NCBI RefSeq assembly: GCF_013377905.1
Contig: NZ_JABKAV010000040.1
Coordinates: 1 to 32,659 of the forward strand
Direction of reading: 5' to 3'
Length of the DNA stretch: 32,659 bases
Source of the DNA: Hymenobacter terrestris
GTDB lineage: Bacteria > Bacteroidota > Bacteroidia > Cytophagales > Hymenobacteraceae
The notes under the pieces were generated by a model, which worked only from the letters and a program-made list of their open reading frames with translations, made no database searches and was not told the origin of the DNA. This document shows positions 16,194-23,914 of the stretch, piece by piece (the first letter of the stretch is position 1; every line of letters starts with the position of its first letter). A program made the translations under genes and the position numbers.

Positions 16194-18134
16194 ATGATTG
16201 TTGAACCCGGGCCCCTGCTGGCGGAAATTAATTCCCCCGACGACCTCAAAAAGCTCAGCCCCGACCAACTGGTGCAGGTGAGCCAGGAACTGCGCCAGTT
16301 CATCGTTGATTCGGTTTCGATTTACGGTGGCCACTTCGGCGCCTCGCTCGGTGTGGTCGAGTTGTCGGTGGCCCTGCATTATATCTTCAATACGCCCCAC
16401 GATCAGCTAGTATGGGATGTGGGCCATCAGGCTTACGGTCACAAAATCCTGACGGGCCGCCGCGACCAGTTCCCTACCAACCGCCGCTACCAGGGCATGT
16501 CGGGCTTCCCGAAGCGTAGCGAAAGTCCTTACGATGCCTTTGGGGTGGGCCACAGCTCCACCAGCATCGGGGCGGCGCTGGGTATGGCCGTGGCTTCTGA
16601 TTACAAAGGCGAGTTCGACCGGCAGCATATTGCCGTGATTGGCGACGGGGCCATGACGGCCGGTATGGCCTTCGAGGCGCTCAACCACGCCGGCGTCGAG
16701 AAGTCCAATCTGCTGGTTATCCTCAATGATAACTGCATGAGCATCGACCCCAACGTGGGCGCGCTCAAGGAATACCTCACCGACATCACCACCTCGCGCA
16801 CCTACAATAAAGTGCGCGACGAACTGTGGAACGTGCTCGGCAAGCTTAGCAAGTTTGGCCCCAACCCCCAGCAGATTGCCCGCCGCGTCGAGCAGGCCAT
16901 GAAGGCCACGCTGCTCAAGCAGGGCAACCTGTTCGAAGCCCTCAACTTCCGCTATTTCGGCCCCGTCGATGGGCATGATGTGCAGCATTTGGCTACCATT
17001 CTGGCCGACCTCAAGAACATTCCGGGCCCCAAACTGCTGCACTGCGTAACGGTGAAGGGCAAGGGCTACGCGCTGGCCGAAAAGGACCAGACGCTCTGGC
17101 ACGCGCCGGGCTTGTTCGACAAAATAACGGGCGAGATTTACAAGAAAGCCCTCGATAAACCCCAGCCGCCCAAGTATCAGGACGTGTTCGGGCATACTAT
17201 TGTGGAGCTGGCCGAGGCCAACGACAAAATCATGGGCGTGACGCCGGCCATGCCTTCGGGCTGCTCGCTGAACATCATGATGAAGGCCATGCCCGACCGC
17301 GCCTTCGACGTGGGCATTGCCGAGCAGCACGCCGTTACGTTCTCGGCGGGCCTGGCCACCCAGGGGCTGGTGCCGTTCTGCAACATCTACTCCTCGTTCA
17401 TGCAGCGGGCCTACGACCAGGTCATCCACGATGTGGCGCTGCAGAACCTGCACGTGGTGTTCTGCCTCGACCGGGCCGGTTTCGCCGGTGCCGATGGCCC
17501 CACCCACCACGGCAACTACGACTTGGCCTTTATGCGCTGCGTACCCAACTTGGTGGTTTCGGCCCCTATGAATGAGGAGGAGCTGCGCAACCTGATGTAC
17601 ACGGCCACGCTGCCCGAAAACGCCGGCCCGTTCAGCATCCGCTACCCGCGGGGCGAGGGTGTGATGCCCGAGTGGCGCACGCCGCTGAAGAAAATTGCCA
17701 TCGGAACCGGCCGCGTGGTGCGCGAGGGCGAAGGCGTAGCAGTGCTCAGCATCGGCCACATAGGCAACTACGCCGCCAAAGCCACTCAGCAGCTCGTCGC
17801 CGAGGGCCTCAACCCCGGCCACTACGATATGCGCTTCTGCAAGCCGCTCGATGAGGAGATGCTCCACCGCATCTGCCGCAAGTACAAGTCCATCGTGACG
17901 GTGGAAGACGGCTGCCTGCCCGGTGGTTTCGGTTCAGCCATCCTCGAATTCATGGCCGATAACGGCTACGCGCTGCCCGTACGCCGCCTCGGCATCCCCG
18001 ACCGCGTGGTGGAGCACGGCACCCAGGACGAATTGTACAAGGAGTGCGGCTTCGATGTAGCGGGCATTGCCACCGCTTTGCGCGAGCTGAGCGGCAAGGC
18101 AGTGAAGCCGGTAGCGGAAAAGGTGCTGCTGTAA
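16194..18134 (+). CDS. dxs: 1-deoxy-D-xylulose-5-phosphate synthase
   Basis: This 646-residue thiamine-diphosphate enzyme condenses pyruvate with glyceraldehyde 3-phosphate, the first step of the MEP route to isoprenoids, in the cytoplasm. The ThDP/Mg motif starts at GDG (150-152) and ends at NDN (178-180). The catalytic Glu377 lies in GIAEQHAV, close to Glu370 in E. coli. Substrate-contact stretches GGHFGASLG, DVGHQAYGHK and GHSSTS are all present, as is the C-terminal transketolase domain. The start at 16194 is chosen because upstream codons in the same frame overlap the promoter region and add no family-like sequence. A 25-bp hairpin terminator follows the stop. It is a stand-alone gene. 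Confidence 0.97.
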   Translation: MIVEPGPLLAEINSPDDLKKLSPDQLVQVSQELRQFIVDSVSIYGGHFGASLGVVELSVALHYIFNTPHDQLVWDVGHQAYGHKILTGRRDQFPTNRRYQGMSGFPKRSESPYDAFGVGHSSTSIGAALGMAVASDYKGEFDRQHIAVIGDGAMTAGMAFEALNHAGVEKSNLLVILNDNCMSIDPNVGALKEYLTDITTSRTYNKVRDELWNVLGKLSKFGPNPQQIARRVEQAMKATLLKQGNLFEALNFRYFGPVDGHDVQHLATILADLKNIPGPKLLHCVTVKGKGYALAEKDQTLWHAPGLFDKITGEIYKKALDKPQPPKYQDVFGHTIVELAEANDKIMGVTPAMPSGCSLNIMMKAMPDRAFDVGIAEQHAVTFSAGLATQGLVPFCNIYSSFMQRAYDQVIHDVALQNLHVVFCLDRAGFAGADGPTHHGNYDLAFMRCVPNLVVSAPMNEEELRNLMYTATLPENAGPFSIRYPRGEGVMPEWRTPLKKIAIGTGRVVREGEGVAVLSIGHIGNYAAKATQQLVAEGLNPGHYDMRFCKPLDEEMLHRICRKYKSIVTVEDGCLPGGFGSAILEFMADNGYALPVRRLGIPDRVVEHGTQDELYKECGFDVAGIATALRELSGKAVKPVAEKVLL

Positions 18135-18143
18135 ATCATTAAT

Positions 18144-18196
18144 AAGCAAGCAAAAAAGCCGGTGCCGCTATGCGGCACCGGCTTTTTTGCTTGCTT
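18144..18196 (+). terminator. dxs terminator, 25-bp perfect stem
   Basis: Bases 18144-18168 are exactly complementary to 18172-18196 with a 3-nt loop. The stem holds GCCGGTGCCGC followed on the far side by TTTTTT. The A/T-rich flanks make it symmetric, so it may stop transcription on both strands. Confidence 0.9.
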
Positions 18197-18242
18197 GATA
18201 GGGGAGGAAGAAAAGTAGATAACCCCGGTTGCGAAGAACGAC

Positions 18243-18351
18243 GTAGGGGCGAGGCTTGCCCCCGCCCGCCATCAGAACGGGGCATGGTGGGCCTTTACCT
18301 GCCGTGCAGCGGTACCGTGCACCGGTGGGCCGAGACAAGTCCCACCCCCAC
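18243..18351. repeat. decayed TGTAGGGGCG-type inverted repeat
   Basis: The left arm GTAGGGGCGAGGCTTGCCCC starts at 18243. The right arm (about 18322-18351) still reads as its complement, but with many C-to-T or G-to-A changes, giving CAAGTCCCACCCCCAC. With the dxs terminator and the YceI operator it accounts for the 363-bp gap between dxs and the YceI gene. Confidence 0.6.
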
Positions 18352-18392
18352 AGCGTGCCGATGCACTAACTCCGCAACCTATGTTTTATATG

Positions 18393-18429
18393 TGTATGTA
18401 CATTAATTAAAATAATGTACATACATTTG
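18393..18429 (+). promoter_or_regulatory. palindromic operator overlapping the YceI promoter
   Basis: TGTATGTACATTA (18393-18405) and TAATGTACATACA (18413-18425) are perfect 13-bp inverted repeats with a 7-bp spacer. Each arm contains the self-complementary octamer ATGTACAT, the two lying 19 bp apart centre to centre. TACATTTG at 18422-18429 matches the Bacteroidetes -7 box and shares its first four bases with the right arm. A dimeric repressor bound here would block the promoter. The regulator gene is not in the window. Confidence 0.7.
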
Positions 18430-18497
18430 TTGCGTGCCGGCCAAGTATAGTGCCGGCCAGTATTTCGCATCAGTCTGAACCCCTAACCACTACCACC

Positions 18498-19046
18498 ATG
18501 GCTACTACCAAATGGGCGCTTGACCCTACCCACTCCGAAGTGCAGTTCAAAGTAAAGCACCTCGTTATTTCGACCGTAACCGGCTCGTTCAAGCAGTTCG
18601 AAGGCGAAGCGGAAACCCAAGGCGACTCGTTTGAGGGAGCCAAAGTGCGCTTCTCGGCCAAAATCGACAGCATTGACACCAACCAGGAGCAGCGCGATGA
18701 GCACCTGAAGAGCGCCGAGTTCTTTGATGCCGCCACCTTCCCGGAAATGACGTTTGTATCGACGGACTTCACCCAAAACAACGAAGGCGAATACAAGCTC
18801 ATCGGCGACCTGACGCTGCATGGTGTAACCAAGCCGCTGACGCTGGATGTGGAATACGGCGGTCAGGCAGGCGACTTCTATGGCAACACCAAAGCCGGGT
18901 TCGATGTAACGGGCAAAATCAACCGCAAAGATTTTGGCCTCGCATGGAGTGGCATAACTGAGGCTGGCTCCATTGTGGTGAGCGAGGAAGTGAAGCTGAT
19001 GGCCAGCATACAGTTCGCCAAGCAGGCCGAGCCCGCAACCGTGTAG
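18498..19046 (+). CDS. YceI-family protein
   Basis: This 182-residue protein matches the YceI beta-barrel (lipocalin-like) family along its whole length. It has the opening KWALDPTHSEVQFKVKHLVIS, the middle segment EFFDAATFPEMTFVST, then G-D-L-T-L-H-G-V-T-K-P-L-T-L and the late I-N-R-K-D-F-G-L. The fold binds long isoprenoid chains in structurally known members. I start at the ATG at 18498; there is no signal peptide, so this is a cytoplasmic form, unlike periplasmic E. coli YceI. A clear palindrome over its promoter points to repressor control. The terminator at 19063-19098 follows. Confidence 0.92.
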   Translation: MATTKWALDPTHSEVQFKVKHLVISTVTGSFKQFEGEAETQGDSFEGAKVRFSAKIDSIDTNQEQRDEHLKSAEFFDAATFPEMTFVSTDFTQNNEGEYKLIGDLTLHGVTKPLTLDVEYGGQAGDFYGNTKAGFDVTGKINRKDFGLAWSGITEAGSIVVSEEVKLMASIQFAKQAEPATV

Positions 19047-19062
19047 CCCTTCTTTCTTATAG

Positions 19063-19098
19063 CAAAAGGCCCGTTACTGATTAGTAACGGGCCTTTTG
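19063..19098. terminator. bidirectional terminator overlapping the end of the SRPBCC gene
   Basis: CAAAAGGCCCGTTACT (19063-19078) pairs perfectly with 19083-19098 around a GATT loop. The right arm lies inside the last codons of the minus-strand gene, whose stop codon is 19081-19083, so its C-terminal residues Gln-Lys-Ala-Arg-Tyr are encoded by the stem. Confidence 0.88.
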
Positions 19099-20100
19099 AT
19101 TAGCTGCCAGGGCAACGGCGACTCCGGCGGACTCCGTTTCGCAGCGGCGGCGGATAACTTCGAGGATGCGGCGCTGGATTTCGCTCATAATGTAGCCTGT
19201 CCAGAGGCCGGCGTAGGGGTTGATGCGGGTGCTGAGGCGCTGCTGACTGTAGAGCACCAGGCGGGTGCAGCCGGGGCCGGCGGGCTCCAGCTCATAGGTG
19301 CCGCGCAGTACATCGAAGAACCGGCCGCCCACGGTCACGTGCTCATCGAACGTAGTAGGCGGGATGGTGGCGGTGTTGGGTACGATGCTAAACGAGATGC
19401 GCCGCTGGGGCTCCCACACATCAATAGTTTCCAGAAACTCCACGCCCCGCTCGAAGGTGGCACGGCGCACTCCGCCCACGCCCTCGTGGCTGAGCGTGGC
19501 CTCCACCGGCCGCGGGAAGCCTAGCCGATCTACGAGACTGGGGCCCAAATCCTGGGCCGTGATGGGCGGCACCCGCACAATGTGTTGCCATACCACGTCG
19601 GCCGAAGCCGCAATAACTATCGTGTTTTCGACTCGCCGGTACTCGTTGGGGGCCGTAAGTAGGTTTTCTAGCGGGGCCAGCACGAAGGGCAACAGGGCAA
19701 AGGCCGCTACTACGTAAGTTTTGGACTGATTACCCTCGTTTCTAGTTAGAAAATGGTAGATCAGCGCCCCTAGCGCTGCGGTAATAGTGAAGAGCGGGGA
19801 AATTATAAGCACGCAAATCATGCCTTCGAGATGAAACAGTAACGCTGAGGTCAGGAACACTAGCACTGTTAGAGAAGGCCCCCACACCAAGTGCCACCAC
19901 AGGGAAGCAGTGCGTGGCGTAAAATGAGCCGTTACGGCCCCAAGCGCCATTGGCACTAGCAGCAAGAAGCAGAGCATAAGCAGGCCGCCACCATCGTTGA
20001 AGTAGCGGCTGGCGAAGGTGAAGCGTCCCAATAGTGCTATCAGCAAGCCCGCACCGCTGGCAATAAGGTATTGGTAATGCTGTCGTTTGATAAAGGCCAT
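19081..20100 (-). CDS. membrane protein with SRPBCC (polyketide-cyclase-like) domain
   Basis: This 339-residue protein has two halves. Residues about 10-150 carry four hydrophobic segments (around 12-30, 42-62, 72-95 and 98-115), with a further short one near residue 130. Residues about 165-320 read as an SRPBCC/START-like domain: E-N-T-I-V-I-A-A-S-A-D-V-V-W at the start, a central E-F-L-E-T-I-D-V-W-E, and a final amphipathic helix R-R-I-L-E-V-I-R-R-R. The fold binds hydrophobic ligands; the ligand and partners are unknown. I use the ATG at 20100, since residues encoded upstream do not look like a membrane protein start. It is divergent from the alpha/beta hydrolase with about 80 bp between start codons. 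Confidence 0.8.
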   Translation of the reverse strand: MAFIKRQHYQYLIASGAGLLIALLGRFTFASRYFNDGGGLLMLCFLLLVPMALGAVTAHFTPRTASLWWHLVWGPSLTVLVFLTSALLFHLEGMICVLIISPLFTITAALGALIYHFLTRNEGNQSKTYVVAAFALLPFVLAPLENLLTAPNEYRRVENTIVIAASADVVWQHIVRVPPITAQDLGPSLVDRLGFPRPVEATLSHEGVGGVRRATFERGVEFLETIDVWEPQRRISFSIVPNTATIPPTTFDEHVTVGGRFFDVLRGTYELEPAGPGCTRLVLYSQQRLSTRINPYAGLWTGYIMSEIQRRILEVIRRRCETESAGVAVALAANQKARY

Positions 20101-20179
20101 GCGAAACAAAGAGAGTGGGAACGGATGCGGCAAATGTGCGTATTTGTCGGGATTTGCCTGCACTTCTATTCCACCGCTT

Positions 20180-20953
20180 ATGCCTGCCCCGCAACCCACG
20201 CTCGTCTTCCTGCACGGCTTTGCCGAAAGCCCCGACATCTGGACCGACTTCACCCGCGGCTTTCCAGCTGGTTACCGCGTGCTCATGCCTGCGCTGCCCG
20301 GCCACGGCCCCCAGCCTGGCCCGGTAACCGACTACGCTATGGAAGCCCAGGCGCAAGCGGTACTGGCGCGGCTCGACGCGGCCGGAGCCGACAAGGTGCT
20401 ACTGGTGGGCCACAGCATGGGCGGCTACGTGGCCTTGGCTTTGGCCGCAGCGCAGCCCGAGCGGGTGGCTGGCCTCGTGCTTTTCCACAGCACCGCCCTG
20501 CCCGATACCGACGAGAAAAAAGCCGCCCGCGACGAAAGCGCCGGTTTTGTGCGCCGCCACGGGGTCGAAAAGTACATGCGCTCCGCCATCAAGCCCCTGC
20601 TGGCTCCCGGTAACCGCAAGCGGCTGGCCGCCAAGCTAAAGCAACTGGAAGACATAGCCGCCGCCACGCCCGAAATCACCATTTTGGGTTGCCTCGAAGC
20701 CATGAAGCACCGCCCCGACCGCACTCAGGTACTACGCGACGCCAAGTTTCCCGTGCTTTTCATCGGCGGCCACGACGACCCGGCCGTGCCGCTGGAAACG
20801 CTGCTGCCCCAGTTAGCCCTACCCGCCCAGAGCCACGCGCTTCTACTGCGCGGTGTGGGCCACTTGGGCTTCATTGAGGCGCCTGAGCTGACGCGGCAGG
20901 CGGTGCTGGATTTCGCGGCAGTGTCGTTTGGGCAGGTAACTGTCGGAACGTAA
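20180..20953 (+). CDS. alpha/beta hydrolase
   Basis: This 257-residue soluble hydrolase has Ser79 in the nucleophile elbow G-H-S-M-G-G-Y, the acid Asp199 or Asp200 in GGHDDPAVP, and His228 in GVGHLGFIE. The oxyanion strand F-L-H-G-F comes right at the N-terminus. Length and layout match small esterase/lactonase-type hydrolases such as the MhpC/PcaD branch; the substrate cannot be told. The ATG at 20180 places the first beta strand at the usual distance; earlier ATGs would add a Cys-rich stretch unlike the family and overlap the divergent promoter region. No terminator is visible, and the 189-bp AT-rich gap to the next gene holds no other feature I can support. Confidence 0.87.
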   Translation: MPAPQPTLVFLHGFAESPDIWTDFTRGFPAGYRVLMPALPGHGPQPGPVTDYAMEAQAQAVLARLDAAGADKVLLVGHSMGGYVALALAAAQPERVAGLVLFHSTALPDTDEKKAARDESAGFVRRHGVEKYMRSAIKPLLAPGNRKRLAAKLKQLEDIAAATPEITILGCLEAMKHRPDRTQVLRDAKFPVLFIGGHDDPAVPLETLLPQLALPAQSHALLLRGVGHLGFIEAPELTRQAVLDFAAVSFGQVTVGT

Positions 20954-21142
20954 AGCAGAAAAGATGTCCTTAAGAAATACTTAAATAGTGGGAACCTGGA
21001 TGAATAGCGGTGGCTTTGTGCTTCTTTGTAGATGGTTGTAATACTGTATTCTGTATATTTTGACTATTTTCGTTGCTTGAAGGTCAGTGAGATGCCAATT
21101 CTTGCACCCCTCTTTTCCACTCTCATTTCAAAACCTATCTGC

Positions 21143-22636
21143 ATGAAGCTCTACACTTTTTTCCTCTTTCTGACCTGTCTGCTGGGTGGGTTGCTGAACT
21201 CTGGAAAGGCCTCCGCTCAATGTTCTGGTCAATTTGATCTTACTTATCCCACGGGTACTGGTACAGCTACACAGGATTTCAATAACGGCGCCTCTCCCCC
21301 ACCCATACAATTCTGCCCCGATGGCTCGGGACAGGTGACGCTTACAGTTTTAGAGAAATCAAGAAGCGGCGTTTTCACCGTTAGAAACCAAGCTGGTGCG
21401 CCCGTATTCACGCGAAGGTATACGGCCGTAAATGAAAGCTTCACTTTTCAGATACCAGTTTCGGATGCAATCCGGTACACATTTGACAATACTACTGATG
21501 GTAGTTGTCCAGCGAAACTGATAAGCTTTGACCTTACCCTCCAGCCCAGCGTTTCGCTCACTTCCAGTTCGGGAAGTAATGGCGTGTGCGTTGGTACTAC
21601 TGTTACGCTGACGGCTACCGGAGGTGCGGCTACTAATCCTACCTACACGTTCTTTGCCAACGGGATGCAGATAGGGCAAAACAGCACTGGAACGCTTGAT
21701 GTAACGCCCCGGACTTCTACAACTTATACTGTCCAAACTGCGTCGGCTGGCTGTAACGGCAATACTGCTACTCAGGCTATTACGGTGAACACCAATAGTC
21801 TCTCGATTTCCTCAAATGCACCCAACAATACAACGAGCACCCCGGGCGCGGCTGTTACTCTCACATCAGCCGGTGGAACAGACGGTACCTACAGCTATAA
21901 AGCTACATCTAATGGCGTTACCACAGATGTAACTGGTCCTGGCTCTACTAGCTCTTCGGTGACGGTTAATCCTACGAGGACCACTCGCTACACTGTAACT
22001 GGCCCGACGGCCGTTGGCGGCTGTCCAAGCTCTGCTGTCGTGCAGATTCAGGTAGGTAACAGCACTTTACCAGTGAGCCTGACCAGCTTTACGGCGGCCT
22101 GGAAGGGCAAGGCTGCGGAATTGCGCTGGGCTACGGCTTTTGAAATCGACAATAGTCATTTTGTAGTGGAGCGCAGCTTCGATGGAAGCGCCTTTCGGGC
22201 CGTGGGCCGGGTAGCCGGTGCCGGTACCACCAGCGGCGCTACCACCAACTACCGCTTCGATGACCCAACGCCTGTTCCAGCCGGATCCTCACGGCTCTAC
22301 TACCGCCTGCGCCAGGTAGATTTCTCGGGGGCCGATGTGCTTTCGGGCGTGCGGGCAATAACCGTGTCTGGCCTAACGAATACACTCGCCGCCGTTGTGC
22401 TGCCAAACCCAACTATCGGCTCCGCTACCGTCCGCTTCGTGTCGGCCACCACTGCGCCCGTACGGCTCGAAGTATTTAACATGATTGGTCGGCGGGTATT
22501 ACTGAAAGTAGTAGCCGCTCAGGATGGTCAGATGGAAATACCGCTGCCCGAAGCTGCTGCCTGGAAAGCAGGTGTGTACCAGATATCTATCAGCCAGAAT
22601 CAGCAGCGCCAGGTAGTCCGCTTGGTGCGTCGCTAA
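21143..22636 (+). CDS. secreted T9SS cargo protein with C-terminal sorting domain
   Basis: This 497-residue protein starts at the ATG at 21143, which leads straight into a signal peptide (L-F-L-T-C-L-L-G-G-L-L, cleavage near A-S-A-Q). The body holds Ser/Thr/Gly-rich immunoglobulin-like repeats (around 135-210 and 220-310), followed by a beta-rich module beginning L-P-V-S-L-T-S-F. Residues about 419-497 are a type A sorting domain for type IX secretion (L-P-N-P-T-I-G, then V-F-N-M-I-G-R-R-V and A-G-V-Y-Q-I-S). The protein should be exported to the cell surface and possibly anchored there, perhaps as an adhesin. The first third has visibly lower GC and different codon use from neighbouring genes. 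Confidence 0.88.
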   Translation: MKLYTFFLFLTCLLGGLLNSGKASAQCSGQFDLTYPTGTGTATQDFNNGASPPPIQFCPDGSGQVTLTVLEKSRSGVFTVRNQAGAPVFTRRYTAVNESFTFQIPVSDAIRYTFDNTTDGSCPAKLISFDLTLQPSVSLTSSSGSNGVCVGTTVTLTATGGAATNPTYTFFANGMQIGQNSTGTLDVTPRTSTTYTVQTASAGCNGNTATQAITVNTNSLSISSNAPNNTTSTPGAAVTLTSAGGTDGTYSYKATSNGVTTDVTGPGSTSSSVTVNPTRTTRYTVTGPTAVGGCPSSAVVQIQVGNSTLPVSLTSFTAAWKGKAAELRWATAFEIDNSHFVVERSFDGSAFRAVGRVAGAGTTSGATTNYRFDDPTPVPAGSSRLYYRLRQVDFSGADVLSGVRAITVSGLTNTLAAVVLPNPTIGSATVRFVSATTAPVRLEVFNMIGRRVLLKVVAAQDGQMEIPLPEAAAWKAGVYQISISQNQQRQVVRLVRR

Positions 22637-22657
22637 GCCGCTAGCTTCCGCCTTTCC

Positions 22658-22710
22658 TTAACATGAATGAGTCCGCCTCCTTTTACAGGGGGCGGACTCA
22701 TTTATGTTAA
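22658..22710. terminator. bidirectional terminator between the T9SS cargo gene and asd
   Basis: TTAACAT (22658-22664) pairs with ATGTTAA (22704-22710), and inside it ATGAGTCCGCC pairs with GGCGGACTCAT. The loop is CCTTTTACAGG or similar. It serves two converging genes. Confidence 0.85.
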
Positions 22711-22756
22711 GCCAGATTGAAACCAGCGGTAATCCGTGCCACTAAGTTGGCGAAAG

Positions 22757-23752
22757 CTACCCGAGGAGCCCCATTTTCACCATCACCTCGGCAATCTGTA
22801 CGGCGTTGGTGGCGGCGCCTTTGCGCAGGTTGTCGGCCACTACCCACATGTTCAGCGTCTTGGGCTGGGTTTCGTCGCGGCGCAGGCGGCCTACCAGTAC
22901 GGCGTCGCGGCCGTGGGCGTTCTGGGGCATGGGGTACACGTTTTTCTGCACATCGTCTACCAGCTCTACGCCTTCGGTGTGGCGTAGCAGCTCGCGTACG
23001 TCTTCGAGGTCGAATTCCTGGGCGAATTCCACGTTTACGGCTTCGGAGTGGCCGCCCATTACGGGCACGCGCACGGTGGTGGCGGTGAGGCGGATGGCAT
23101 CGTCGCCGAAGATTTTCTTCGTCTCCAGCACCATTTTCATCTCCTCCTTGGTGTAGCCGTTCTCCTGGAACACGTCGATGTGGGGCAGCACGTTCAGGTC
23201 GATGCGGTGGGGGTAGGCGGGGTTGCTGGCCGTCTGGCCAGCGCGCTCCTGCATCATCTGATCGACGGCCTGCTTGCCGGTGCCCGTTACGCTCTGGTAG
23301 GTACTCACCACGATGCGCTCAACCTTGTATTTTTTGTGCAGCTCGTTGAGGGCTACCACCAGCTGAATGGTGGAGCAGTTGGGGTTGGCAACGATTTTAT
23401 CGTCGGCCGTGAGCGTGTGGGCGTTGATTTCGGGGACCACCAGCTTCTTGGTCGGGTCCATGCGCCAGGCCGAGGAGTTGTCGATAACCACGGTGCCCAC
23501 TGCGGCAAAGCGGGGCGCTTCCTGCAACGAAATAGCGCCGCCAGCCGAGAAAATGGCCACTGCCGGACGAGCCGCAATGGCGTCGTCTAGGCTCACCACC
23601 TTATACTTCTGGCCCCGGAATTCGATTTCCTGGCCCACCGACCGGGCCGAAGCTACGGGCAGCAGTTCCGTGACCGGGAAGTTGCGCTCGGCTAGTACTT
23701 TGAGCATCTCGGTGCCTACCAGACCGGTGGCACCCACTACGGCTACTTTCAT
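22757..23752 (-). CDS. asd: aspartate-semialdehyde dehydrogenase
   Basis: This 331-residue NADP-dependent enzyme reduces aspartyl phosphate to aspartate semialdehyde, the branch point to lysine/diaminopimelate and to homoserine, threonine and methionine. The dinucleotide loop GATGLVG is at residues 7-13, the nucleophile is Cys126 in N-P-N-C-S-T, and the acid/base histidine is His235 in V-M-G-G-H-S. Length fits the family (about 330-340). The ATG at 23752 is the first codon of the Rossmann strand. A near-match -7 box, TACCTTTA, lies at 23773-23780. It provides precursor for the same pathway in which metY (8.6-10 kb) acts, but the genes are far apart and not co-transcribed. Confidence 0.97.
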   Translation of the reverse strand: MKVAVVGATGLVGTEMLKVLAERNFPVTELLPVASARSVGQEIEFRGQKYKVVSLDDAIAARPAVAIFSAGGAISLQEAPRFAAVGTVVIDNSSAWRMDPTKKLVVPEINAHTLTADDKIVANPNCSTIQLVVALNELHKKYKVERIVVSTYQSVTGTGKQAVDQMMQERAGQTASNPAYPHRIDLNVLPHIDVFQENGYTKEEMKMVLETKKIFGDDAIRLTATTVRVPVMGGHSEAVNVEFAQEFDLEDVRELLRHTEGVELVDDVQKNVYPMPQNAHGRDAVLVGRLRRDETQPKTLNMWVVADNLRKGAATNAVQIAEVMVKMGLLG

Positions 23753-23772
23753 ATGCTTTATCAGTTGAGCCG

Positions 23773-23780
23773 TAAAGGTA
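23773..23780 (-). promoter_or_regulatory. -7-like box of asd
   Basis: TACCTTTA on the minus strand matches seven of eight positions of TAnnTTTG and lies 20 bp upstream of the asd ATG, leaving a leader of roughly 10-15 nt. Confidence 0.4.
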
Positions 23781-23824
23781 AAGCGGTTATCTTACCTGCG
23801 GTTACTGACTTTGGCTTATGCGTG

Positions 23825-23909
23825 TTTCTCGCAGAGGTTCGCGGAGGAATGCACACAGGTTAGAAGGCGGTTTTCCTGCGCGCATTCCTCCGCGAACCTC
23901 TGCGAGAAA
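23825..23909. repeat. 28-bp perfect inverted repeat next to a start codon
   Basis: Bases 23825-23852, starting TTTCTCGCAGAGGTTCGCGG, are exactly complementary to 23882-23909, with a 29-bp centre. The right arm ends 5 bp before the ATG at 23915. The lamin-tail gene's leader must therefore contain this hairpin or begin inside it. A similar short string (ATCCTCCGCG) occurs near 32640. Confidence 0.9.
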
Positions 23910-23914
23910 ATCCG

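Noticed and set aside
16407..17867. A 486-codon open frame on the - strand inside dxs
   Set aside because: It is a shadow of dxs: it is antisense to conserved DXS motifs and has no signal, domain or promoter of its own.
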